Source: Pipra filicauda (Eukaryota; Chordata; Aves; Passeriformes; Pipridae). Taken from it: a stretch of DNA of 64,000 nucleotides. The position numbers were made by a program, and so were the translations under genes. Shown piece by piece: positions 13,807 through 23,607 of this stretch. The stretch is from the NCBI RefSeq assembly GCF_003945595.2, contig NW_024104509.1, positions 1,426,001 through 1,490,000 on the forward strand, in the 5' to 3' direction. Below the pieces are notes generated by a model. The model did not search any database and was not told the DNA's origin. It saw nothing but the letters and a program-made list of their open reading frames with translations. The stretch's first letter is position 1. Each line of letters starts with the position of its first letter.

Positions 13807-13814
13807 TATAAAAA
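13807..13814 (+). promoter_or_regulatory. TATA box of the LTR-like element
   Basis: TATAAAAA stands 76 bases before an AATAAA at 13883. This spacing fits the U3/R boundary and R region of a short-R LTR. The assignment depends on the LTR call. Confidence 0.5.
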
Positions 13815-13848
13815 GCTATTGTGTTTCTTTTCTTGGCGGGCATGCACG

Positions 13849-13866
13849 AGGGGGCGAAATCCCCCT
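13849..13866 (+). other. R-region hairpin of the LTR-like element
   Basis: AGGGGG, the 6-base loop CGAAAT, then CCCCCT. The stem can be extended by three further pairs across a 3-base bulge (TGC on the left, GCA on the right). Its place between TATA box and AATAAA is where retroviral R hairpins usually sit. Confidence 0.6.
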
Positions 13867-13962
13867 GCACCTCCCTGTCTGTAATAAAAGTATGCTTTAC
13901 ATGTTGTTTAAGAATTTCTTTGAATTAAATGTAACTCTGTTTAAGTACTATATTGGGTAGAT

Positions 13963-14050
13963 TCACAGAATCATAGGATCATATAATGGTTTGAGTTCGA
14001 ATGGACCTTTAAACATCATCTACTTCCAACCCCACCGTCACAGGCAGGGT
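13963..14050 (-). mobile_element. CR1 LINE, extreme 3' end
   Basis: The plus strand reads 'cacagaatcataggatcata' followed by 'atggtttgagttcgaatggacctttaaa' and 'catctacttccaacccc'. This is the reverse complement of the standard bird CR1 3' end. Only about 90 bases remain. It lies head-on to the sense CR1 at 14222-14662. Confidence 0.85.
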
Positions 14051-14145
14051 GTCACAGGCACCTACCTATGGTAGGTGAGAATATTAGTATTCCCCAAGTC
14101 AATCCACTACCACTGTCCTGGTCAGTTTGCAGCCCAAAGGTCTGA

Positions 14146-14188
14146 GCAGAGCACCTTCACCTGAAGGTGCAGAGCACCTTCACCTGTC
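14146..14188. repeat. 23-bp tandem duplication
   Basis: The unit beginning GCAGAGCACCTTCACCT at 14146 recurs at 14169. Between and within the copies CACCTTCAC and GAAGGTG can pair as a small hairpin. This is local slippage with no wider meaning that I can see. Confidence 0.75.
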
Positions 14189-14221
14189 AGCAGTCAGACT
14201 TGCAGCAAAATGAATTGTTGC

Positions 14222-14662
14222 AACAAAGTTTATGAAGGGTCGGGAGCACAGGTCTTATAAAGAGTGGCTGAGGGAGCGGGGGCTGTTTAGTCTGAGAAAA
14301 AAGGAGATGGGGGGGGGGAAACTTATTACTCTCTGCAACTATCTGAAAGAAGGTTGTGGTGATTTGGGGGTTAACCTAATCTCTCAAGTAACAAGGTCAA
14401 GAGGAAATGATCTCAAGTTGCATTGGGGAAGGTTTAGATTGGATAATAGGCAAAATTTCTTGATTTAAAGTTTGTCAAGCATTGGAACAAGCTGCTCAGG
14501 GAAGTGGTTGAGTCACCATCCCTGGAGGTATTTGTCAGATGTGTAGATGTGGCATTTAGTGACATAGTTTAGTACTGGACTTGACAGTACTTGGTTTACT
14601 GTTGAACTCAATGATCTTAAAGCTCTTTTCAAACCCAAATCATTCTATGATTCTATTCTAAA
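14222..14662 (+). mobile_element. CR1 LINE, 3' end fragment
   Basis: It begins within 'gaagggtcgggagcacaggt' and proceeds through 'gagtggctgagggagcgggggctgtttag', 'gggaaggtttagattggata' (about 14425) and 'gaagtggttgagtcaccatccctggaggt' (about 14500). It ends with 'aacccaaatcattctatgattctatt'. Order and wording match the last 430-450 bases of CR1. An internal G homopolymer (9 G at about 14311) and several indels break any reading frame. Confidence 0.88.
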
Positions 14663-15958
14663 TACTCAGTGCTGCCAGGCTGGGACCCAACTGAGCTATG
14701 AAGCACGATTAGTTTTCTTTCCAATGTCTTTATTTCTCACTTACAATGTGGTTTTTTATCACAAAACAAATCTAAATTAAAGGTAAAATAATGAAAATCA
14801 GAAAAATACAAAAAATAGAAGGTATAAAATATATCTTATACTGTACACATTCTTCTAATATATGCAGCAGATATATTAATGTTATTCAGATCTATAGAAC
14901 AGAATGCCATTATTAAAGCAAGTGAAGTGTTTTTAATATTATAAATATGTATGACTTTGTAGAGCAGTAAGGAAATATATTCTGCTCAAAGTTCTCCTAA
15001 TGTTGAATATTTTAATGAAATTTACAGCACTTTTTACAGCATTTTTCTACAAGTGCTGTAAATTATCCACTTTAAAATTAGATAAAATATTTGACAAATT
15101 ATTATGGGTATATATTCATTAGATTAGAGTTGGAGGACTGAGAAATAAGGGCATTAGGTCAAGTCTTTCAATCTGCCTCCACATACTCACTTCCACTATA
15201 ATACCTATAAGCACATTACGGCAACAGAATCTCGGTGTTTAGAGAATTCTAATTCATTCCCACTATCTCGCTGTGAGACAGTAACTCTTAGACAATATGT
15301 ACAAAAACACACACGGAATTTGAGTATGCTCATGAGGTGTTCCTCTCTTGCCCCTTCCTGCCCCCTGTACTCTTTCTGCTTCCTCTCCAGGTTGCCTGCT
15401 GAAGTCAATCAGCATGCAAAACTTGTCAAGCAGTTAGTAAATGTTGATTCAGACTGCAGTATTTACTTAATAATGGCATTGCTTTATCCCTGCTTTTAAG
15501 TTAATCAGAAACAATCCTCCTCCAATCCTTGCCAGGAAGCCTCCCTTAAGTCCACTGCAAATCATGGACATAATCTGTGTAAATAATGAATCTGCCTGAA
15601 TCTTATTCCAGCAACACCTGCACCAACACTGATTACCAGATATGTAATTACATTTTGCATGTATTTAAATATATTTGTCTCTGCTTTCGGTAGTGGAAAG
15701 TGCCTCACCTTCTCTGTGATTGAGGGCAGAGTTTCTTGACCTCTTCTTGGTTCCCTGATGTGAGTGGTCACTAAAGAAAACCAAGACGATGTCAACCATG
15801 AGGATGCACCCAGTTTCCTCCGAAGTTCTCTGAAGATCAGTATATTGATCAATTGAATCTCTTACAAGCTCAAGTAATAATAATAAAAAAAAAGAGAGTG
15901 ATTGTACAACTCTACAGTATTTCCCATTGACACAGAAATTACCACATAAACAGACATC
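14663..15958. other. unassigned AT-rich stretch
   Basis: No gene or transposon recognised. Overlapping minus-strand frames at 15562-15852 and 15665-15991 show no domain; the second one enters the LTR fragment. Confidence 0.55.
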
Positions 15959-16335
15959 TGTGGTGGGTTGACCTTGACTGGTGCCCATCAAGCTATACTA
16001 TCACTCCTCTTCTTAGCAGTACAGGGGGCAGAAAATATGATGGAAAAAAGCCTTGTGGGTTAAGATAAAAGCCATTTAATAAAGCAAAAGAAAAGACCGC
16101 ATGTGGATGCAAAGGAAAACAAAAGATTTATTCTCTGTATCTCATCAGCAGGTGGTATCTCACCACTTCCCAGGAAGTAGGACATTGGAAGACAAACACT
16201 GTAAATAACAACTGCACGTGTGTCTTCCTCCTCCTTTCTATCTCTCTTTTTTTTTTTTTTTTTTTGCTGAGCAGACATATACATCCCTTTGGTCAGTCAC
16301 TTGGGCCAGCTGTCCTGGCTATGTTCCCTCCAATT
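15959..16335 (-). mobile_element. LTR fragment of an avian ERVL-like element, antisense
   Basis: On the plus strand it starts TGTGGTGGGTTGACC, which is the reverse complement of a frequent bird LTR terminus (...GGTCAACCCACCACA). It continues with 'ttgtgggttaagataaaagccatttaataaagcaaaa' (about 16053-16090), and near its right end shows 'atccctttggtcagtcacttgggccagctgtcctggct' (about 16282-16320). These are landmarks of one well-known bird LTR family, recalled from memory. What remains is the 3' half (TATA side to U5). The U3 half that should lie to the right is missing, replaced by a CR1 scrap. A run of 19 T lies inside. Confidence 0.75.
16247..16265. repeat. T19 homopolymer
   Basis: An uninterrupted run of T (A on the minus strand) preceded by a pyrimidine-rich tract, inside the antisense LTR fragment. 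It probably arose by slippage near the LTR promoter region. Confidence 0.85.
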
Positions 16336-16337
16336 CA

Positions 16338-16421
16338 CATGGCAGTGTTAGGTTAATGGTTGGATTCAATGGTAGTAGAGGTCTTTTCCAACCTCACTGG
16401 TTCTATGATTGTGTGATTCTA
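16338..16421 (+). mobile_element. CR1 LINE, extreme 3' end
   Basis: The stretch reads 'ggcagtgttaggttaatggttggattcaatgg', then 'aggtcttttccaacctcactggttctatgattgtgtgattctat'. This is the last 80-90 bases of a sense-strand CR1. It abuts the truncated LTR directly, so one of the two was broken at this junction. Confidence 0.85.
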
Positions 16422-18604
16422 TACTAAGTGTTCTACTTAGTAAATTAGTACTAGTTAACTTTATTCACAAACCTGTAGAGGCCACTGTTTTATTCTGTCC
16501 TATTTCAGACTTTTTTTCCTGTTGTTCTTCTAGACCATCTGTTCTAGACATCTTAATTCTGAGAGTGGTAACTCTTTGTCTTGAAAGGCAGGAGCCCAAC
16601 AAAGAATGTCGGCTTCTATGTAGTTACAGATTTTCTCTACGACACTTCTCTCTGAAATCAAAATTTTCAACATTTCAACACCCTGATTTCAATGTTGTTT
16701 CAGACTCATACATAATGATTTGGGGTAAAACTTTTTTTTAGCCATGTATTTTGTCTTTCTCAAAATGTTGGAGATGTACTATGCAATACTGTGATATTTT
16801 TCCCCATTTCAGGTGACTACAAGATGAGCATCTTAACCTAAACACTCTTTTTACACATAATGACTTAGATGAGGCAAAGAGATAAATTGGATAACTATGA
16901 CGAATTCGTACACTTCCACAAAAATTTTATAGTTGACCTTAACCTGCTATGCTTTAGACAAAGACAGACCAAAGGAAGATAACTTACAGTTATGGAATTA
17001 GAAATCTTTTAAAGCAACAACATAAACTAAACTCACCACAATATAATCAAACAGGAATACCATTTAAAAGTATCTTGAACTGATACATATGAATGGTAGA
17101 ACTCCATACACTTTGGCAATATTTTTAAGCAAAACAAAAATTTACATCTGAAAAAAGAAGACCACATATGTCTTTATTAACCTAAGTAATCCAAAGAAAG
17201 AGATGTATTACCCTCTGGAGTAAACACTGCATAATAAATATTAGTGTAACAGCTCTCTTACAGTTACTTATCCAGATGTTACCACCTAAATTATAAGCAT
17301 TCCTAAACAGCTGTCCTTAGCAAATCCTTAACATCCTCTGACCAAAAAATGATCAAAGTGTTGTGAAGCAGGATGAAGCAGAACCAGTGGGATTAGAAAT
17401 ATTGTCAAAATGGTTGTGGTTAATTATTCCAGCTGAAGAAAACATGGCAAGGCAGGCCTTACCTTAAAGTGCTTAAGGAAAGAGAAACTGAGGCAGAGAA
17501 AAGTGAAAATGGAAGCCTGTAATTCATGTGAAATTAAAAAAACCCACAAACTTAAAGATATACAGGAAGGAGGAAAAGGACTGTGTAAGACCAAAAGCTT
17601 TTGAAAGGGAATGATGCTGTTACTTTACTTACAGCATACACCCATCCATGAACACTGAACACATAACAATCAATAGCTGAAACAGAGGAAAGTCACAAAC
17701 ATAATGGTGATGCCAAGCAACGCTCAAAGCAGTGCTAGATCAATCTTCTTTACAGGTTTTGGGTTGCTATTTACCTATGCATGTGGCATGAATGAGAACA
17801 TACCAGAATCAGTGGCTGCAGGTGCAAACACAGGCTGCAGACAGCAATTAGTGTTAGTTAACATTTTCCAGACAGTATAAAATATTTAAAGCTGGTTCTT
17901 GCAGTTTAATTTTGTTCTCAGAAACTAAAGTGCTGCTACTAATGGCTACTGTTTAATACTTTGAGGCTGCATTTCAATACCTTTGCAATCCTCTGGGGAG
18001 CAGTGAGCTACACTTTGTGAAATGCTGAGGGAGACTGGCTATGGAAAGTCACAGTGTTTCTTGTACATCCCCAAATGCAGGTACTGATTCCAGCTGCAAT
18101 CTATATGCTTTTCTTGTTAGTTGTGTTTGTCATATGAGTGTTTAATAAGCAAAAGTAATCAAGAAGATGCAAATGACACTCAGATATCACCCAAGACAAA
18201 TAACAAAACATACACAAATGTAAAAATTTAGGTGCACTAACTTCAGATAAATGGAATTTCTATGATTCTTGGGTTTTATTAAACAGATATGAAAATTTTA
18301 TATTTTTTATTATTAATTCTGTGCACTCCCCATTGTTTGCATTTCTGGAATGTTAAAGTGAAAACTAAAATATGAAAGTCACTAGTAAAGTAAAGTACAT
18401 TTTTAATTAGCATAATGTAGGTAGGCCTAATTCTGTTACACGTGCTTTACTGAGTGATTCTAAGTTAAGATTATTAAGGATCAGGAAGTCCCAGCTCCAC
18501 GTGGACAGAACCTGACTGTTCTGCAGCAAATTCCCTTTATACACAGTTCTGAGAATCCAGCTGAGGGAAAAATTGTTTCTGAATAGAAGTTTCAACCTAT
18601 AGAG
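16422..18604. other. unassigned AT-rich stretch
   Basis: No gene or recognisable transposon. A plus-strand frame of 110 codons at 16409-16741 starts in the CR1 tail and has no domain. Confidence 0.55.
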
Positions 18605-18660
18605 ATACATATATACATATATACATATACATATATATATACATATATATAAATACACAC
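18605..18660. repeat. TA/CA-rich microsatellite
   Basis: Irregular alternation of ATACAT, ATATAC and AT units ending in ACACAC. It accounts for the Tyr/Ile/Cys-rich minus-strand frame at 18407-18682. Confidence 0.9.
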
Positions 18661-18907
18661 ACTGAATGTAATTCCTGTCCAATAGAGGACAATAATTAGA
18701 ACAGTAAAAGTCAAGGGGAGGTTTTGAAAAATAATATGTATTTCAGGACACTTTTGGAATTATCCTAGAGTTATTGACAGTTTAGGATTGCACATTGCTG
18801 ACAGATAATATCAACAGCGTAATGTTAGTTGTTACAGAGTCAGGGAATTGCTGAGATTGTGCTTCCCTTATGTTCTGAACCTCAACACTAACCTCATCAT
18901 CTGAGAA

Positions 18908-21565
18908 CACAGAAAACTAATAGGTAAAGTTTGAAGGGATCTCTGGAAATCATTTGAGGCAAATGAGAGCTAGTTGCCAAAGGCCACATCCAGGCGGCTT
19001 TTGATATCTTCAGGGACAGAGACTCCATAACAACCCCAGGCAACCTGTACCAGTGCTTGATGACCTTCACAGTGCAAAAAAGTGTCTCCTGATGGAGAGA
19101 GAACCTCCTGTGTTTCAGTTTATGCCCATTTTTTTCCTGGTCCTGTCAGTGAGCACCACTGAAAAGAGTCGGGCTCCATCTTCTTTACATCCTCCCTTAG
19201 GTAACTGTACACAATAATGAGGTTCCCTCCGAGTCTTTTCTTCTCCAGTTGAACAGTCCCAACTCTCTCAACCCTTCCTCATAGGAGATATATTTAAGCT
19301 CCTTAGTGATCTCTGTGGCTCTTCATGTACTCTCTTTGGTATGTCCCTATCTCTTGTGTACTGCCGCATCCAGAACCGGACACAGTATTTCAGGTGTAGC
19401 CTCAGCAGTGCTGAGTAGAGGGGTAGAATTATCTCTCTACACTCTTCCTAATGCAGCCCAGGATGCTGTTGGCTTTCTTTGCCACATGGGCAAAAAAATT
19501 GCTAACTCATGTCCAATTTCAGATCCACCAGAACCCCTGTGAACTCCATGGTGTTCCTGTCAACTCACTTCTTCACCATGTTGAGGTCTCTCTGAATGGC
19601 AATGTAACTCTCTTGTGCACCAACTCCTCCTCTCAGTTTTGTGTTAATTGCAAACTTGCTGCAGGTACTCTCTGCCCCATCATACAGATGTAATTGACTC
19701 CCAGGATACAATGCTAATTACTGGCCTCCGCTTAGAATTTGTACCATTGACCACCATCACCTGGATGTGATGTGTTTTCAATCCATCTCACTGTCTGTTC
19801 ATCCAGCTATTTTTCATTAGCTTCTCTAAAATTATTTACTGGGAGATAGGGTTGAAAGCCTTGCTGAGGTCGAGGCAGGTAATATCGGCTGCTCTCCCCT
19901 CACCTACCAAGCCAGTCATTGCAGAAGGTTGTCAGATTAGGGAAGTATGACTTCCCATTTCTAAATCTGCTGACTACTCCTGACCATTTCTATGTCTTTC
20001 AAGGATCTAGATATGGTTTCCAGGAGTAGCTGTTCCATCACCTTTCTGGAGATTGAGGTGAGGCTGGTGAGTTTTTTTCTGGAAATTTCTGCTTGCCCTT
20101 TTCAAAGGCAGAAGTAACACTTGCTTTTCGTCCAGTCCTCAGTTGCCATGATTATTCAGAGATTGCCAAGAGTGTCCTTGACAAGTGTGATGATGTCAGA
20201 GAGCTCCCTTGCCACTTATGGATGCAGCCCAAAAGGCCTGTCAACTGATATATCTATTTTCCTTAAGTATTTCCTGACCGGATCCTCTTCCAGAAAGAGT
20301 AAGCCTTCCTTGCTCCAGATTTTCCCTGTTTACCAAGACCTTGAGTTCCTAAAAGACAGTGCATTTTAGTAAAGACTGAGTAAAAGGAAACTTCTATGTC
20401 AGTATTGTTGGTGACACTAATGAGTTACGTTCTGCAGGAGCATCTGTATACAACTCTCACAGAATCATAGAATGTTTAGGATTGGAAGGGACCTAATCAC
20501 CTAGTTCCAACTCCCCTGACACGGACAGAGACAGATTTCACTAGATGAGGTTGCTTAGAGCTCCATCTAGCCTCTGGTGGGCTATCTATTACCTGTGTCA
20601 GGAAGTTATCCTTCATGCATTTCAGCAGCCTCCTGGATTGCCTACAGCTCGCCATGCTACTTTTCCAGCAGATGTCAGGGTTGTTGAAGTCCCCCAGCAG
20701 GACAAGAGGCTGAGAGGATTATGCCTCCTGTAGCTGGAGAAAGAAGGCTTCATTCTTGCCTTGATTAGGCTGCCTATAGTAGATATTAACTTTTGGTGTC
20801 TTGGTCTCTGATTCTTACCCATAATCCTTCAACCTGCTCTTGACTTTTCTTCAGAGACAGCTCTTCACTTCAACTTGATCCACCTCTTGATGGATTACCT
20901 CTCCTTCCTCCCCTGTCTCTTTTGTACAGCCTGTAGCCATTGGTAGCCACACTCCAGTGATGGGATTTTTACCACCAAGTTTCAGTAATCACAAGGAGGT
21001 CGTAACTTCCTATCAGCGCAATGGCTTCCAACACCTCCTCCCATTTGTTGTAGGACATGTGCATTGGTGTAAAGGCAACTTAGCTGAGCTGCATTACCTT
21101 CCTAGAGGAACAACTCATTGTTTTTGAGACTATTTTCTGGTGTTTCCCTGTTGGCTTTTATTACTTTGGGAGTCCCTGGCTTGTCCCTGTAAGACTGCAG
21201 GTATGCTCCATTGTGCCTGGCACACTTCAGACTTAGCGAGGTATAGATGCACTTCAGCTGGGCTATTGATTTCATCCCCAGCGGGATGAGTTTTGGACCT
21301 GGTGCGGTTGCTGCAGCGGTGGTTTTCAGATCCTGGTGGCTGGAGGTCGAAAGGCGAGAGGTGGGGAATTGGATTGGACTGGTGAGGAGCAGGGGCTGTG
21401 GCAAGCCAGCATGGCAGTGGCTGGGCAGATCTGGATGAGAAGTGGGACATAAACAAAGAGCGCAATGCTGAGCGGGATTGAGTGAGGCAGCACCAGCTGC
21501 AGTGGCTGTGAAGGGTGCAGAGGCTTCCCTGGGTCCATGCAGCAGGTCCAACAAGGTAGAGAGAG
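18908..21565 (-). mobile_element. long CR1 LINE, antisense, with internal deletion and a nested CR1
   Basis: Read on the minus strand it runs from a GC-rich 5' part (about 21565-21080) through ORF2 to near the 3' end at 18908. The endonuclease region has a G-D-F-N-N-P motif encoded by the complement of 20678-20697. The reverse-transcriptase region carries D-L-S-K-A at about 19865. Plus-strand landmarks are 'ggccacatccaggcggcttttgatat' (18982), 'ggacacagtatttcaggtgtagcctcagcagtgctgagtagagggg' (19378), 'gttttcaatccatctcactgt' (19773) and 'atgtgcattggtgtaaaggcaact' (21057). The region between about 20385 and 20580 lacks roughly a kilobase of ORF2 relative to CR1 as I remember it, and holds another CR1 end. 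Many stops and indels make it inactive. Confidence 0.88.
20459..20575 (-). mobile_element. CR1 3' end nested in the older CR1
   Basis: The plus strand reads 'cacagaatcatagaatgtttaggattggaagggacctaatcacctagttccaactcc', followed by 'gctccatctagcctc' near 20570. This is the reverse complement of a CR1 3' end of the 'ggttggaagggacc' type. The interrupted element resumes at about 20595 ('tgtgtcaggaagttatcc'). Both have the same orientation, so an insertion and a deletion-fusion are both possible. The left end fits the proper CR1 terminus. Confidence 0.75.
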
Positions 21566-23560
21566 GATGAAATTGGAACTGCTGGGCTTTTTATCCTTCT
21601 CAGTTCTCATGCATTCTCCACCCCAGAGAGAGCATGTGTGTATATGTGTGTGCATGGAAAGACCCACATTGATAGTATAAAGACATTCCTAAAATTAAGT
21701 GATGAAGTTGAAGTAATCAATGAGATGTAAAGGAAGCATTCAAAATACATTTAGGTGTTACATTCATCCCCAACCAGCAGCTTTTGGTGTCCACTATTAC
21801 CCCAACTCAGTCTGGAAATATATACTACCAAATGCGTGTAAGATTTGTAAGCAGGCAGCTAAAGAAGGCAGTTTATTTCCTGTCTTCTCTAAGTTGCTTA
21901 AAACATATTTGTGAATATTGAGAATAAAAATGCAACAAACTAAAAGACTGCATGCACAAACAAAACAAAAGTTTAATATAATGGCAGTGGTATATGTACT
22001 GCTGATGTTCACACATTGTGATCTAACATAATAGACCACAGAAATCAGGGAAACAGTTGTTAAATAATTACTTTTTAATTGCATATGCCATTAAAAATTA
22101 TTAAAAGCTGTTTGATCAATTAACCACAGAGAGAACAGGATGATAAAAGGTTGAAAAGAAGTATAGAATAATAGAAAACAGAAATAGACAACAGATATAA
22201 ACACATATGTCTCAGCTATGTGACTATTTGGCTTGATTACTTTCCTTGTTGTGTTGTTAAATTGCCTAATGTCAGCACAGTTGACTCTTGAGGAAACAGA
22301 AAATTCTTGATGAGACAATCAGAGAAAAATAGTACAGCACATGCATAAACTCAATAATATAGGTACCTGCCTCACCAAATCATATAGAGCTTTTCCTTAC
22401 AAAAGTTCTCTCCCTATCTGTTTAAGAGGAGAAATAAGAGTGTTGTTGCAAAGATATTGTTCTCTATCATATACATAACCGTCCTAAATGCTGAGGGAGA
22501 AAACTGGTATTAGAAGTCAAGATTTTGTGTTTAAATATCTGATTAATTTCAACCTCAGCTGTTAGAGCTGATAATGATAATCGAGTCAGTTATAGACAAT
22601 CATGATAGAGAAGGAGTGCCTGTGAATTTAACATTATGAACATCCTCAGAGTGAAGAGTCAGAGGTATGATATAAAAGAGTTAGAATTTCTGCTATGTAA
22701 GATTTTGCTGAATTTTTTTTCAAGTTCAGCTGAAATTTCTAAGTGACAAAAAATGTAAATAAAGCATTTTGTTTGATTTTTAAAAAGCTTTATTTTTTTG
22801 TGTGTAAATAGTATTTTTGTTCATTTTTTTTGAATGTAATTAATATCTATTTCTAATAGAGGAAACCGTTCTTAACAGATCGCAAAACATTATGAAATAC
22901 TGAAACTTGAATATTTTTAAAGTTTTAAAGGTTTTTCAATACCTTAAGAAAATATTTTTAAAGTAATCTTTTCCAAATAAGAGCTTTGAAATCACCCTCA
23001 CTGACAAAAAAGTTTTCTTAATAAGAAATCTTTGTGAGCTAGAGCATATAAAATGAGTTGTAAGTATATCGCACTACAGTTTTTCATTGAGTTTCTCTTG
23101 TAGAAAGCATTATATTTTTTAAAAATATACCCTAACTACTGTTTTTCTTCCTTTCAATAACTTTTTAAACAGTATTAATAAATTTGCGATTTCTGGAGAA
23201 GAAAAATCTGTAAAATGAATATATTATTGTGAGTATGTAGCTTTTCACCAAATCTTCAAATTTCCAATGCCAGGTATCAGACCAGAAAATATATCTCAAG
23301 AATGGGAAAAACATAACTGAAGCTTTGAAGAAACTAATTTGCAGAAAAAGCAGACTTTGATTCAAACTTTTGTTTAATGGTTTTTCTAATCTATATAACT
23401 ATTAATAGTTTTGAAAATATATTAATATGTTGGAGTATATTCTTTAATCTGCATTTATATGTCATGATTTTGTACCATTATACAGAGCAGTAACAGCATA
23501 TTCCTATAACAATTTTGTCACTAGAAGAGTTTATATTTTCATGAGGTTTTTTTGAATAAT
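21566..23560. other. unassigned very AT-rich stretch
   Basis: No gene or transposon recognised. A short TG-rich patch lies at about 21632-21652. Minus-strand frames at 21797-22084 and 22091-22318 have no domain. Confidence 0.55.
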
Positions 23561-23578
23561 ATCATCATCATGGCTAGG

Positions 23579-23592
23579 CTTCGCGAACGAAG
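23579..23592 (-). other. terminal hairpin in the 3' UTR of the RTE-like LINE
   Basis: On the minus strand CTTCG, loop TTCG, CGAAG: a perfect 5-bp stem with a UUCG loop in RNA, 8 bases before the ATG-repeat tail. In several LINEs a 3'-terminal stem-loop is what the reverse transcriptase recognises. That role here is inferred from position only. Confidence 0.65.
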
Positions 23593-23607
23593 ATTTGGGA
23601 AGGGCTC

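Larger units (their letters stand above)
13491..13960 (+). mobile_element. LTR-like element, probably solo and with eroded ends
   Basis: The stretch has the internal order of a retroviral LTR. A TATA box (TATAAAAA) begins at 13807. A hairpin (AGGGGG at 13849-13854 pairing with CCCCCT at 13861-13866) sits just before a polyadenylation signal AATAAA at 13883-13888, and an AT-rich U5-like tail follows. The 5' edge is tentatively TGTTAGTG near 13492. I could not find a matching CA end or a target-site duplication, so the right edge may be damaged where the CR1 fragment at 13963 begins. Without a family match this is an inference from signal order. Confidence 0.6.

Noticed and set aside
18605..18660. 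Repeat array resembling a CRISPR or satellite
   Set aside because: Plain TA/CA slippage without spacers or a fixed unit, in eukaryotic DNA.
21247..21438. Possible CpG island and promoter at the GC-rich patch
   Set aside because: The CpG count is modest and the patch is continuous with the antisense CR1 5' region. There is no TATA box, exon or other promoter evidence.
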